A stretch of DNA of 64,000 bases from Geobacteraceae bacterium (GTDB taxonomy: Bacteria; Desulfobacterota; Desulfuromonadia; Geobacterales; Pseudopelobacteraceae). The first letter of the stretch is position 1, and each line of letters begins with the position of its first letter. Location: NCBI GenBank assembly GCA_013336525.1, contig JAAXTM010000004.1, forward strand, positions 1-64,000, written 5' to 3'. A program made the position numbers and the translations under genes. The notes below the pieces were generated by a model. It did not search any database, was not told the DNA's origin, and worked only from the letters and a program-made list of their open reading frames with translations. This document shows positions 15,375-23,264 of the stretch, in pieces.

Positions 15375-17202
15375 TCTAGGATTCATACTTTTAGTGTTTG
15401 TTTTTATGCTTAGCCCGATTACAAGCTTCGCGGAAAAAGGGCTGGCTGCAGATCCAATGGATTGCCTCGGCTGCCATGGCGATAAAATCTCAGCAGCTAG
15501 TTTTGGTGCTTCACCTCATGGGAAAAATGGTTGCACAAGCTGCCATCTGGAGGGGACCAATCTTCTCCAGCATATGACCAGAAGCGTAAAGCTTGAAAAG
15601 GTTGACTGCTCTCGTTGCCACAAGAAGGAGTTCACCGAACATGCCGGCAGTGTTCATATGGAAAAAGGGGTTTCCTGTACCAGTTGTCATTCTTCCATTC
15701 ATACAATTACCAGCTGGAAAAAAGATAAGAAAATGGTGATTCAAAAATGTATTGAATGCCACCAAAAGGAAAAGGGTTTTATAACTTCAGTTCACGGAAA
15801 GGCTGCTCTTGCCGGTAACAAGGATGCTGCGGACTGCAGCGACTGCCACGGACTGCATCAGATTAAAAAAGTCCAGGGGCCGGGAACTAATGAAGGTCGC
15901 ATGTTTCATACTTCCGTATGCATAAAATGCCATGCGGATGAAAAGATGATGGAAAGGAACCACGTTAATCATACTGCCGTAGAAACATATCTTGAAAGCT
16001 ACCACGGCAAGGGCTACCGGCTTGGCTTCCCAGAGCGTGCAGCGGGATGCACAGATTGCCATACTTCACATAACATATTATCAAAAGAAGATGCTGCTTC
16101 ATCGGTCAACAGCAATAATCTCGTAAATACCTGCGCAGACTGCCACAAAAAGGCCACTGCTCTTTTTACCAAATACTATTCCCACGGCAGCCATTCGGAT
16201 CGTGAAAATTACCCGATTCTATATTATACGTTCATTGCAATGACCGGGCTTCTAGTGGGAACTTTTGCCGTTTTCTGGGTGCATACTCTGCTCTGGATGT
16301 TCCGTGGTTTTGTTGAAAACAGGGAAAAACAAACCGCACTTATGGAAGGTCGAGTTCACCATATACCTGACGGCAATAAACTCTATTACCGCTTCCAGAA
16401 ACGGCATATATTCCTTCACTTGTCTGTTATCATTAGCTTTTTAGGTTTGTCGCTGACTGGGCTGCCATTAAAATTCAGCGATCAGCTTTGGGCGAAGACC
16501 TTTATGTCCTTTTACGGCGGGGTCCATTATGCAGGCTTGATTCACCGCGGCTGTGCCATTCTCACCTTTTATTACTTCCTTGGCGCGCTATTTATGAGCA
16601 TCGACTTCCTGTTCCTGCGCAAGGATATTAAGGGTAATTTCCTGCAAAGAATGTTCGGGCCAGATTCTCTTATGCCTAATTTCAGAGATATATTCGATGT
16701 TATTGGTATGGTCAAATGGTTCTTATTCAAAGGTGAGAAGCCGACCTTCGAGCGTTGGACGTACTGGGAAAAATTCGATTTTATCGCGGTTTTCTGGGGT
16801 ATGTTTGCCATCGGCGGTTCCGGCTTGATGCTTTGGTTCCCCGAGTTCTTCGGCATGTTTTTGCCGGGCTGGGCACTGAATATTGCGACGATAATCCATT
16901 CTGACGAAGCACTTTTAGCAACCGGCTTTATTTTCACAGTCCACTTCTTCAACACACATGGCAGACCGGAAAAGTTCCCAATGGACTTTGTAATATTCAA
17001 CGGTCAGATGTCAAAAGAAGAGTTCATCGAGGAACGAGGTGACCAGTGGAAAAGGCTAGAAGAGCTTGGCGTCACTGAACAGTTTGCTGTGGAAAAACCG
17101 AGCGGAGTTTTATATGACTTTTTCTTCAAAGGATTCGGTTTTGCAGCGGTCTTTACAGGATTATCGTTAGTTTTCTTCATGCTGTATGCATTTCTGTCGT
17201 AA
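15361..17202 (+). CDS. cbcL: CbcL-like inner-membrane nine-haem cytochrome c / cytochrome b protein
   Basis: 613 aa. A signal peptide (about 1-24) is followed by a periplasmic domain with nine CxxCH motifs (about 32-260) and then a membrane domain with several helices and conserved histidines (about 280-610) resembling HydC/FdnI-type dihaem cytochrome b. That combination is the architecture of CbcL (GSU0274), a menaquinol oxidase passing electrons to periplasmic cytochromes during reduction of low-potential Fe(III) and electrodes. Orthology was not tested, so the symbol rests on architecture. AGGAG at 15350-15354 is 6 bases before the ATG at 15361, favouring it over the ATG two codons upstream. 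The gene overlaps the transposase-derived gene and ends at a terminator. Confidence 0.85.
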   Translation: MYRFNLGFILLVFVFMLSPITSFAEKGLAADPMDCLGCHGDKISAASFGASPHGKNGCTSCHLEGTNLLQHMTRSVKLEKVDCSRCHKKEFTEHAGSVHMEKGVSCTSCHSSIHTITSWKKDKKMVIQKCIECHQKEKGFITSVHGKAALAGNKDAADCSDCHGLHQIKKVQGPGTNEGRMFHTSVCIKCHADEKMMERNHVNHTAVETYLESYHGKGYRLGFPERAAGCTDCHTSHNILSKEDAASSVNSNNLVNTCADCHKKATALFTKYYSHGSHSDRENYPILYYTFIAMTGLLVGTFAVFWVHTLLWMFRGFVENREKQTALMEGRVHHIPDGNKLYYRFQKRHIFLHLSVIISFLGLSLTGLPLKFSDQLWAKTFMSFYGGVHYAGLIHRGCAILTFYYFLGALFMSIDFLFLRKDIKGNFLQRMFGPDSLMPNFRDIFDVIGMVKWFLFKGEKPTFERWTYWEKFDFIAVFWGMFAIGGSGLMLWFPEFFGMFLPGWALNIATIIHSDEALLATGFIFTVHFFNTHGRPEKFPMDFVIFNGQMSKEEFIEERGDQWKRLEELGVTEQFAVEKPSGVLYDFFFKGFGFAAVFTGLSLVFFMLYAFLS

Positions 17203-17244
17203 CGGATAGATATATTAACACATTTAATCATTAGTTTATTTGCG

Positions 17245-17286
17245 GGGGTGCCGGGCATTAATACCGGCGCCCCTGATTTTATTATT
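17245..17286 (+). terminator. Terminator of the CbcL-like unit
   Basis: A 10-bp GC-rich stem (17245-17254 with 17264-17273, one G-T pair) is followed by a T-rich tract, TGATTTTATTATT. Confidence 0.75.
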
Positions 17287-17373
17287 AGCTAAAACGGCTG
17301 GTTTGACTTTGTGATTAAAGAAATTCACCCATAAATATGAAAAACATATAAATGAATGTTTGATGGTGCTATC

Positions 17374-17397
17374 ATGTTGCAAATATCTTATGCAACG
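17374..17397. promoter_or_regulatory. GTTGCA inverted repeat upstream of the 2-TM gene
   Basis: ATGTTGCA, 9 bp, TGCAACG. Same half-site as at 13581 and 21031. It ends about 57 bp before the ATG at 17454. No sigma-54 element lies between, so here it could act on a sigma-70 promoter or as an operator. Confidence 0.5.
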
Positions 17398-17453
17398 CCA
17401 TTAAATAAATTATCCACAAAGTATGATTAATTTATTTTTAAGGGGTTTATTGT

Positions 17454-17723
17454 ATGGTTCAGAAATCACCTGATTTTTTCCTTTCTATAACAGCTTTCGT
17501 GCTGTACATCGCCGGCGGCATCGGTATTTTCGGCGGCATCGCTCTTGTTGCTCTGATAGGGGGGCAAGACCTGTTCGGCTGGGGAAGTGCCAAGACTATT
17601 GGCTACCTGCTGATATGTACTGGTGTTTGTTTTTCCATCATTGGAGTTCTTTTTCTCAGACTTGTCAGAAACAGGACTAATACTTTACTAAGCCAAAGAT
17701 CAGCTTCAAAAGAAAATCCATGA
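17454..17723 (+). CDS. Small two-helix membrane protein, function unknown
   Basis: 89 aa with two hydrophobic segments (about 9-36 and 47-72) and a basic C-terminus, so both ends are probably cytoplasmic. AAGGGG lies 8 bases before the ATG. It stands between the CbcL-like gene and the sigma-54 activator gene (42 bp to the latter's start), suggesting cotranscription with the regulator. I recognise no family. Confidence 0.7.
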   Translation: MVQKSPDFFLSITAFVLYIAGGIGIFGGIALVALIGGQDLFGWGSAKTIGYLLICTGVCFSIIGVLFLRLVRNRTNTLLSQRSASKENP

Positions 17724-17765
17724 TACTGCTTAATACGGAAAATCTAGCCAACCGGACTATTGAAT

Positions 17766-19451
17766 ATGCTTAAGTTTAATAAGGAAGAGGCTGACTACCT
17801 GATGAGCTGCCGCAACATTATGGACTCGGTTGCTGACGGCGTCTTCACTGTAGATAAAAATATGCTTATAACGACCTACAACCGGGCGGCTGAAGAGATG
17901 ACCGGTTATTCACACGAAGAGGCTATTGGCAAACCTTGCCATGAGATTTTTCGTACCGAAGTCTGCCAAAGTGACTGCCCTCTTAAAGAAGCGTTGAAGG
18001 AAGGTAAACCGGTTGTGAGCCGTGAAGTATATATTCTTGACAAGAATGGCACGAGGGTTCCCATTTCTGTCTGTGCTTCTGTGCTGCAAGATTCGGAAGG
18101 CAATACGATCGGTGGTGTCGAAACAATCCGCAATCTGAAGGATTTTTCAACTATTTTGGACAGTGTAGCAGATGGCGTTTTTACAGTTGATGATCAAATG
18201 GTAATATTGTCATTCAACCGGGCTGCTGAGGAGATAACCGGTTATTCCCATGATGAGGCTATTGGTAAACATTGTTACGAAATTTTCCGTTCAGAAGCCT
18301 GTACTATTGCTTGCCCTGTAAAGGAAGCCATGGCAACCGGTGTGTCCGTTCTTAACCGGGAAGTGGAAATTGTTGACAAGTCCAACAATAAAAAACCTAT
18401 TTCTGTCAGTGCTTCAGTTTTAGTGGACAGTGCAGGTAAGGCGCGTGGTGGCGTTGAAACTATCCGTGACCTGTCTTTCATCCACACACTCAAGAATGAA
18501 TTGCACGATAAATTCACTTTTCAAAATCTTATCAGCCGTAACCCGTCGATGAGACGTCTTTTCGATGTTATGGCCGATATCGCTTCAAGTGAGGCGACCG
18601 TATTTCTTCATGGTGAAAGCGGTACCGGTAAGGAACTTTTCGCCAGGGCAATACATGACTTAAGTCCGCGAAGAAAAGGTCCGCTGGTGATCGTTAACTG
18701 CGGTGCATTGCCGGAAACTCTTCTTGAAGCCGAAATATTCGGGGTAAGAAAGGGAGCTTATACTGGAGCCGTTGAAAACCGCCCTGGACGGCTTGAGTTA
18801 TGTAATGGAGGTACCTTTTTCCTCGATGAAATTGGTGATCTGCCTCTTCAGCTACAGGTGAAACTGCTGAGGGTTTTGGAGAATAAAGAGTATCAGCCTT
18901 TGGGTGCAAAGAACCCGTTGAAGGCTGATGTCCGCTTTATTACTGCTACCCACAGGAATCTGGCGGAAATGGTGGAAGAGGGTACTTTCCGCCGAGATCT
19001 TTATTTTAGAATAAATATTGTCGAGTTAAATATTCCTCCACTTCGCGAGCGGAAAGAGGATATTCCTCTGTTGCTGGAGATCGCACTAAAAAAATTCAAC
19101 ACGGCATACGGGAAAAAAGTCCTGAGGGCTTCACCTGAAGTGCTTAAGATATTGTTGACCCATGATTTCCCAGGAAATGTTCGGGAATTATTGAATTTAA
19201 TCGAGCAAGCAGTTATTCTCTGCAAAGGAAGTGAAATTGGGCTGGACCTTATGCCTAAGGCATTTCTGCTCGAAAGCAATGGTAAAGAGAAAGTCTCCAG
19301 GCGCCGTTCCAGTAAATCTCCTGAAGTGGAGGTATTGTGCGACGTGATTTCCAGGCACAAGGGAAACAGGACAGGAGCTGCTCAAGAGCTTGGTGTTGAT
19401 CGTTCTACCTTGTGGCGTTGGGTTAAAAGTGCCGGCATTGAAGACTTTTAG
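17766..19451 (+). CDS. Double-PAS sigma-54 dependent transcriptional activator
   Basis: About 561 aa enhancer-binding protein. Two near-duplicate PAS domains (about 18-120 and 130-232) are offset by exactly 112 residues; each keeps three cysteines in the same places (58, 67, 71 and 170, 179, 183). The AAA+ domain (about 250-490) has Walker A GESGTGKE, the sigma-54 contact loop as GAYTGA, and Walker B GGTFFLDEIGDLP. A Fis-type HTH ends the protein (TGAAQELGVDRSTLWRWVK). There is no receiver domain, so it senses a ligand or redox state directly. It is the obvious candidate to act at the sigma-54 type promoters at 13771 and 20950. The ATG at 17766 is chosen; a TTG two codons upstream is possible and neither has a clear ribosome binding site. 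Confidence 0.9.
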   Translation: MLKFNKEEADYLMSCRNIMDSVADGVFTVDKNMLITTYNRAAEEMTGYSHEEAIGKPCHEIFRTEVCQSDCPLKEALKEGKPVVSREVYILDKNGTRVPISVCASVLQDSEGNTIGGVETIRNLKDFSTILDSVADGVFTVDDQMVILSFNRAAEEITGYSHDEAIGKHCYEIFRSEACTIACPVKEAMATGVSVLNREVEIVDKSNNKKPISVSASVLVDSAGKARGGVETIRDLSFIHTLKNELHDKFTFQNLISRNPSMRRLFDVMADIASSEATVFLHGESGTGKELFARAIHDLSPRRKGPLVIVNCGALPETLLEAEIFGVRKGAYTGAVENRPGRLELCNGGTFFLDEIGDLPLQLQVKLLRVLENKEYQPLGAKNPLKADVRFITATHRNLAEMVEEGTFRRDLYFRINIVELNIPPLRERKEDIPLLLEIALKKFNTAYGKKVLRASPEVLKILLTHDFPGNVRELLNLIEQAVILCKGSEIGLDLMPKAFLLESNGKEKVSRRRSSKSPEVEVLCDVISRHKGNRTGAAQELGVDRSTLWRWVKSAGIEDF

Positions 19452-19532
19452 TAAGCAGCCTATTCCTAACGGTTTTTGCAGAAATGATCAAGCAAACATA
19501 CATAAAGTTGGGGTGATACAAAGGAGACTAAA

Positions 19533-20312
19533 TTGGGCGTTTCTCGTGATGAATTACGCAAGTTGAGTTCACAAATTGATTATCTCTTTGATCTGGGGAA
19601 AAATGAAGAGGCTACAACATTATTAAAACAGGCACTTAACGATTCTGCAGATGATAGGGCCTACAACCTGTTCTTCCTCGGCGAAGCGGCCGGTTATCTG
19701 GAGGGGGACAGCAAAAAACAAAAGAATTATTTACTGCAAGCCTACCAGTTAGAGGAAAATGACCCTTATCTGGTAAAGAATCTGGGTGTTTACTTTCTTA
19801 TTAATGATTCTGAGCGAAAGGCAATCAAGCTATTCGATAAAGCGATAGAACTGGACCCGGACGATTTTGAATCATTCAGAAACAAGGGTTTAGCTCTTTC
19901 AAACATCGGCAGAGAGAAGAAGGCTATGGAATGGTTTGCAAGAGCCATCTCCAAAAATCCTTTGGACTATGATGCAATGAGACAAACTGGTGTTTCACTT
20001 TCAAAATTGGGGAAAGACTTAGAAGCGATTGAATGGTTCAGGAAGGCCCTGCTTGTAAATGAAAACGATTATGACTCCATGAGGCAACTGGGAATATCTC
20101 TTGCCATGCTTGGTAAATATGAAACTTCAATCGATTTACTCAAGTTGGCACTATCTGTGAACCCTAACGATTTAGAGAGCAAAAGAAATCTTCGGCTTGT
20201 AATAAGAAAAATGACCGGTGAAGGAGAAACTTTCCTTTCCAAAGCACTTAATTACCTCGGCAGAAAGCTCGCTTCAGCCTGGAGACGGCTGGTTAATCAG
20301 ATATTTGGCTAA
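19533..20312 (+). CDS. TPR repeat protein
   Basis: 259 aa. Residues about 40-215 are tetratricopeptide repeats, with near-identical units such as KNPLDYDAMRQTGVSLSKLGKDLEAIEWF and the next copy. The C-terminus is basic and Trp-containing without a clear membrane span. The start is a TTG at 19533, supported by AAGGAG 6 bases before it. It follows the activator gene by 81 bp and converges on the gene at 20322. It is probably a protein-protein scaffold; partner unknown. Confidence 0.8.
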   Translation: MGVSRDELRKLSSQIDYLFDLGKNEEATTLLKQALNDSADDRAYNLFFLGEAAGYLEGDSKKQKNYLLQAYQLEENDPYLVKNLGVYFLINDSERKAIKLFDKAIELDPDDFESFRNKGLALSNIGREKKAMEWFARAISKNPLDYDAMRQTGVSLSKLGKDLEAIEWFRKALLVNENDYDSMRQLGISLAMLGKYETSIDLLKLALSVNPNDLESKRNLRLVIRKMTGEGETFLSKALNYLGRKLASAWRRLVNQIFG

Positions 20313-20321
20313 TCTCCAAGT

Positions 20322-20609
20322 TTAATGCCCTAAGTTTAGCTCCAACGAAGCGGTGTCAACAAGCTCGTTGAAATTGTTGTGATCCTTTTTTCTTCCCTCT
20401 TCGGCCAGAATCTTGTCGAGATTCTGGCTTATATCAGCTAAAGCGCTTCTCAATTGTTTTCTCGCCTCTTCAGGGTCCCCTGAATCAAAAAGGTCATTAA
20501 TAATGCCCATTGTTGCATTATTTCCAGGTAATTTGAACAGGTCTGAACTTTTAGTTGAAAAAGAGAGAGAGACGCTTTCCAACCCAGTGTAACTACTTTT
20601 AGCTTTCAT
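20322..20609 (-). CDS. Soluble 95-aa protein with the MKAKxSY N-terminus
   Basis: 95 aa from the ATG at 20609, with AGGGG 5-9 bases upstream. The frame is open eight codons further, but only this start gives MKAKSSYTGLE, matching the N-termini of the three membrane peptides. Unlike them it has no hydrophobic helix: a Ser-rich stretch is followed by amphipathic helices (DLFDSGDPEEARKQLRSALADISQNLDKIL). It lies 119 bp downstream of peptide C on the same strand with no promoter or terminator I can see between, so the two may be cotranscribed. No family recognised. The common N-terminus suggests a shared tag or leader. Confidence 0.7.
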   Translation of the reverse strand: MKAKSSYTGLESVSLSFSTKSSDLFKLPGNNATMGIINDLFDSGDPEEARKQLRSALADISQNLDKILAEEGRKKDHNNFNELVDTASLELNLGH

Positions 20610-20728
20610 AAAAACCCCTGCTGTCCGAAGCAATATCCCAGACAGAGCTCATATTGTACCGGCATAAACATATTAACGATGACAAACGGCACAAAAACAC
20701 AATATTTTTAAAATAAATAGAATAAAGC

Positions 20729-20887
20729 TTACAGACTCCTGACAAACTGAACTATGGCATTACCAAAACCTGCCGCTGACCAAGCAACAAAGCCACCAAT
20801 AAAAACAACTATCCCAGCGAAAATAACGATGCTTCCCTTTGCAGTCGTACTGGCAACTATTCCCGAATAAGATTCTTTTGCTTTCAT
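20729..20887 (-). CDS. Small membrane peptide C, MKAKxSYS family
   Basis: 52 aa. MKAKESYS, then AKGSI at 16-20, one hydrophobic helix (about 20-48) with WSA at 36-38, and a basic RSL end. It is the close relative of peptide A. The ATG at 20887 follows GGGAGAACGCC, a good ribosome binding site. A sigma-54 type promoter (20950-20934) lies about 47 bp upstream, with GTTGCA repeats beyond it. It is divergent from the NrfD/NrfC/c7 operon. Function unknown. Confidence 0.8.
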   Translation of the reverse strand: MKAKESYSGIVASTTAKGSIVIFAGIVVFIGGFVAWSAAGFGNAIVQFVRSL

Positions 20888-20933
20888 GGCGTTCTCCCTT
20901 TGTTGATATTTTTGATGACGATGTCTAATCTAT

Positions 20934-20950
20934 ATCAAGAAGAGTGCCAA
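20934..20950 (-). promoter_or_regulatory. Sigma-54 type promoter of peptide C
   Basis: On the minus strand TTGGCACTCTTCTTGAT has a perfect TGGCAC -24 element, a 5-bp gap and TTGAT at -12 (consensus TTGCW), with the correct 10-bp GG-to-G spacing. It resembles the promoter at 13771, which also departs only at the last base of the -12 GC. Confidence 0.7.
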
Positions 20951-21028
20951 TTATATTAATTGCCAGCCAGGAAATAAACTGATGCAATTATAGATAGTTG
21001 CGGTTTATGCAATAAAGCAGATGAATGC

Positions 21029-21065
21029 ATGTTGCATCTAATATGGATAGTGCAACATGCAACAC
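21029..21065. promoter_or_regulatory. GTTGCA/TGCAAC repeat group, proximal
   Basis: ATGTTGCA (21029-21036), then after 14 bp TGCAACAT directly followed by an overlapping TGCAACAC (21051-21065). It is about 80-116 bp upstream of the sigma-54 element of peptide C. Confidence 0.5.
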
Positions 21066-21126
21066 TAACACTAGCAAATGGTGATAATCCATGCATATCA
21101 GCCAGTTACGCGTTGCCAATGCTATC

Positions 21127-21157
21127 TGCAACATTTCGTGTTGCCTTTTGCAACACA
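21127..21157. promoter_or_regulatory. GTTGCA/TGCAAC repeat group, distal
   Basis: Three half-sites in 30 bp: TGCAACA, GTGTTGC and GCAACACA, forming two overlapping inverted repeats (the second is GTGTTGC-ctttt-GCAACAC). It is about 180-207 bp upstream of the peptide C promoter and about 80 bp before the NrfD-like gene, so it could serve either direction. Confidence 0.5.
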
Positions 21158-21236
21158 ACATGTTAGGTACAACCCGCGTTAATGCGGCATCATACTGAGT
21201 CTTTACACTACTCCACATAAAGGGGATAACAGCGGT

Positions 21237-22442
21237 ATGGCACAACAGTTTACACTAAACGAGTTGGTCTCTGGCGTGGTCAACCGGCTGAAGTCGGCCG
21301 GCATGGGTTACTACCTAATGGTCCTTATCTCAGGGCTGCTGGTATTGGCCGCCACTGGGGCAGGTCTGCATGCCATGATTATGGGGCATGAGAATTTCTA
21401 CAACGTTACCCGCGAGATGCCATGGGGCATTTTGATTGCCGCGTATGTGTTCTTCGTGGTGACCTCAACCGGGCTCTGCCTGGTCTCTTCTATCGGACAC
21501 GTCTTTGGCATTCAGGATTTCATGCCTATCGCCAAGCGTTCAGTTTTTCTCTCCATAGCGACGATCCTCTCAGGTTTTTTCGTTATTGCTTTTGAGATCA
21601 AGCTCCCATGGAGAATGGCTATCTACAATGTCATCTCCCCTAACCTAACCTCCAACATCTGGTGGATGGGCACACTGTACGGTATTTACCTCATGTTCAT
21701 GTTTATGGAATATGTCTTCCTGAATATGAACAAACATAACCCTGCTGTGGTCTGTGGTTTTAGTGGTTCTGTTGCCGGTATCCTGGCCCACTCCAACCTG
21801 GGTGCCGTTTTCGGACTCCTTATGGGGCGCGAATTCTGGCACGGACCATATATGCCGATCTACTTCATTGCCTCTGCAATGATGACCGGTTGTGCCGTTA
21901 TCATTATGTTTCATATCCTCGGCTACAAGGTCAATAATGAAAAGATGGGACCGGACATGGAGCGCTCCCTTGAGGTAACCACAAAAGTGGGTATTCTCCT
22001 GATCTGCGTAATTCTCTTCTTTACAACATGGAAGATGATCTCCGGCATAGCCGGCGAGCCTGGCGGCAAATACGAGGCGATCATGGCACTGATCAACGGT
22101 AAGTTTGCCTTTAGCTTCTGGGTATTTGAGATACTGGCCGCCATGGTGGCTCCACTGATTTTGTTTATGCTCTCGCGCGGCAAGAACTTGAAATTTATGT
22201 TACTTGCCTCGATTTCCATGATCATTGGCATCTTCGTGATGCGTTTCAATCTGGTTATGGTTGGCCAGTCGGTACCGGTCTACCTCGAGTTAGGGGTCAA
22301 TGAGTACAAGCACCTCATGGATTATGTACCGTCACTCTACGAGATGATCATCACCGCTGGCGGTTTTGGCATGACAGCTCTGCTTTTCCTTCTTGGAGAA
22401 AAGATCTTTGACGGCCACAAGGTAGATGCTGACCACCACTGA
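21237..22442 (+). CDS. NrfD/PsrC-family membrane subunit of a quinone oxidoreductase
   Basis: 401 aa polytopic membrane protein with about 9-10 hydrophobic segments. Features fit the NrfD/PsrC/DmsC-like family, which binds (mena)quinone in the inner membrane: repeated conserved WG/GI helix starts, a charged loop KVNNEKMGPDMERS, and the stretch SVPVYLELGVNEYKHLMDYVPS near the end. With the next two genes it would form a complex exchanging electrons between the menaquinone pool and a periplasmic triheme cytochrome. The ATG at 21237 follows AAGGGG at a long spacing. Confidence 0.85.
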   Translation: MAQQFTLNELVSGVVNRLKSAGMGYYLMVLISGLLVLAATGAGLHAMIMGHENFYNVTREMPWGILIAAYVFFVVTSTGLCLVSSIGHVFGIQDFMPIAKRSVFLSIATILSGFFVIAFEIKLPWRMAIYNVISPNLTSNIWWMGTLYGIYLMFMFMEYVFLNMNKHNPAVVCGFSGSVAGILAHSNLGAVFGLLMGREFWHGPYMPIYFIASAMMTGCAVIIMFHILGYKVNNEKMGPDMERSLEVTTKVGILLICVILFFTTWKMISGIAGEPGGKYEAIMALINGKFAFSFWVFEILAAMVAPLILFMLSRGKNLKFMLLASISMIIGIFVMRFNLVMVGQSVPVYLELGVNEYKHLMDYVPSLYEMIITAGGFGMTALLFLLGEKIFDGHKVDADHH

Positions 22443-22481
22443 GCGCACGGCGCAAACACCACCTGATACGAGGATAAAACC

Positions 22482-23234
22482 ATGGATAACAAGATGGATT
22501 TAGATAAACACCAGAATGAAGGGATTGAGAATATTCCTATGCAGCAACGCCGGGACTTTCTCAAGATGGGGCTTGCCATAACCGGCATCTTTGCCGGTGG
22601 TTCCATGCTCTCTGTTGCCTCAACCTTTAACCGTGCACATGCTTCAGATTTTGCAAAAAAATATCCCTACAAGCCACATTACAGCATGGTTATGCGACAG
22701 GATCGCTGCATTGACTGTGAGCGCTGCATGGAAGCCTGCGTCAAGACAAATCATGTCCCGAATGTGCACGGTGCCTACCGAACCACTATCCTTGAAAAAG
22801 AGACCCCGGATGCAATTGGTGGTAAACGCGAATTCATCCCTGTTCTCTGTAATCAGTGCAACCTGCCGCAGTGCGTCAGAGTCTGCCCGACAAAGGCCAC
22901 ATATAAGGACAAGACGAACGGCATTGTAATGATGAAAATCCAGAACTGCATCGGCTGCCTGACCTGTCAGGAAGGCTGTCCTTATAATGCCCGCTACTTC
23001 AGCGAAGAGAAAAAGGCGGTCGATAAATGCAATTTCTGTATCGACACCCGCTTGGCTCACGGTGAAAAGCTGACTGCATGTGCTTTCGCCTGCCCTGCAG
23101 AAGTTAGGGTTTTTGGTGATCTTTCCAATCAGGAGGACCAAGTCTTCAAGCTGGTTCACCAGATCGAAAAGCAGGTATGGGTGTTGAGACCCGAAGCAGG
23201 CACGCGTCCCAACGTATTTTATACCAAGGGCTGA
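22482..23234 (+). CDS. Tat-exported four-cluster ferredoxin subunit (NrfC/DmsB-like)
   Basis: 250 aa. A twin-arginine signal (QQRRDFLKMGLAITGIFAGG, about 20-42) shows export with bound cofactors. Four cysteine groups follow, CIDCERCMEAC, CNQCNLPQCVRVCP, CIGCLTCQEGCP and CNFCIDTRLAHGEKLTACAFACP, typical of the four [4Fe-4S] clusters of NrfC/PsrB/HybA proteins. It would pass electrons between the NrfD-like subunit and the cytochrome encoded next. GAGG precedes the ATG, 39 bp after the NrfD-like gene. Confidence 0.9.
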   Translation: MDNKMDLDKHQNEGIENIPMQQRRDFLKMGLAITGIFAGGSMLSVASTFNRAHASDFAKKYPYKPHYSMVMRQDRCIDCERCMEACVKTNHVPNVHGAYRTTILEKETPDAIGGKREFIPVLCNQCNLPQCVRVCPTKATYKDKTNGIVMMKIQNCIGCLTCQEGCPYNARYFSEEKKAVDKCNFCIDTRLAHGEKLTACAFACPAEVRVFGDLSNQEDQVFKLVHQIEKQVWVLRPEAGTRPNVFYTKG

Positions 23235-23264
23235 TCAACTACACTACACACGAGGTATTTACCT

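Larger units (their letters stand above)
20888..21236. other. 349-bp divergent regulatory region
   Basis: This stretch separates peptide C (minus) from the NrfD-like gene (plus). It contains a sigma-54 type promoter facing peptide C and two dense groups of GTTGCA/TGCAAC sites, listed separately. I could not find a convincing promoter facing the NrfD-like gene. Confidence 0.6.

Noticed and set aside
17203-17453. Sigma-54 promoter before the 2-TM gene
   Set aside because: TGGTTTGACTTTGTG near 17290 lacks the TGGCAC core and the GC at the right distance.
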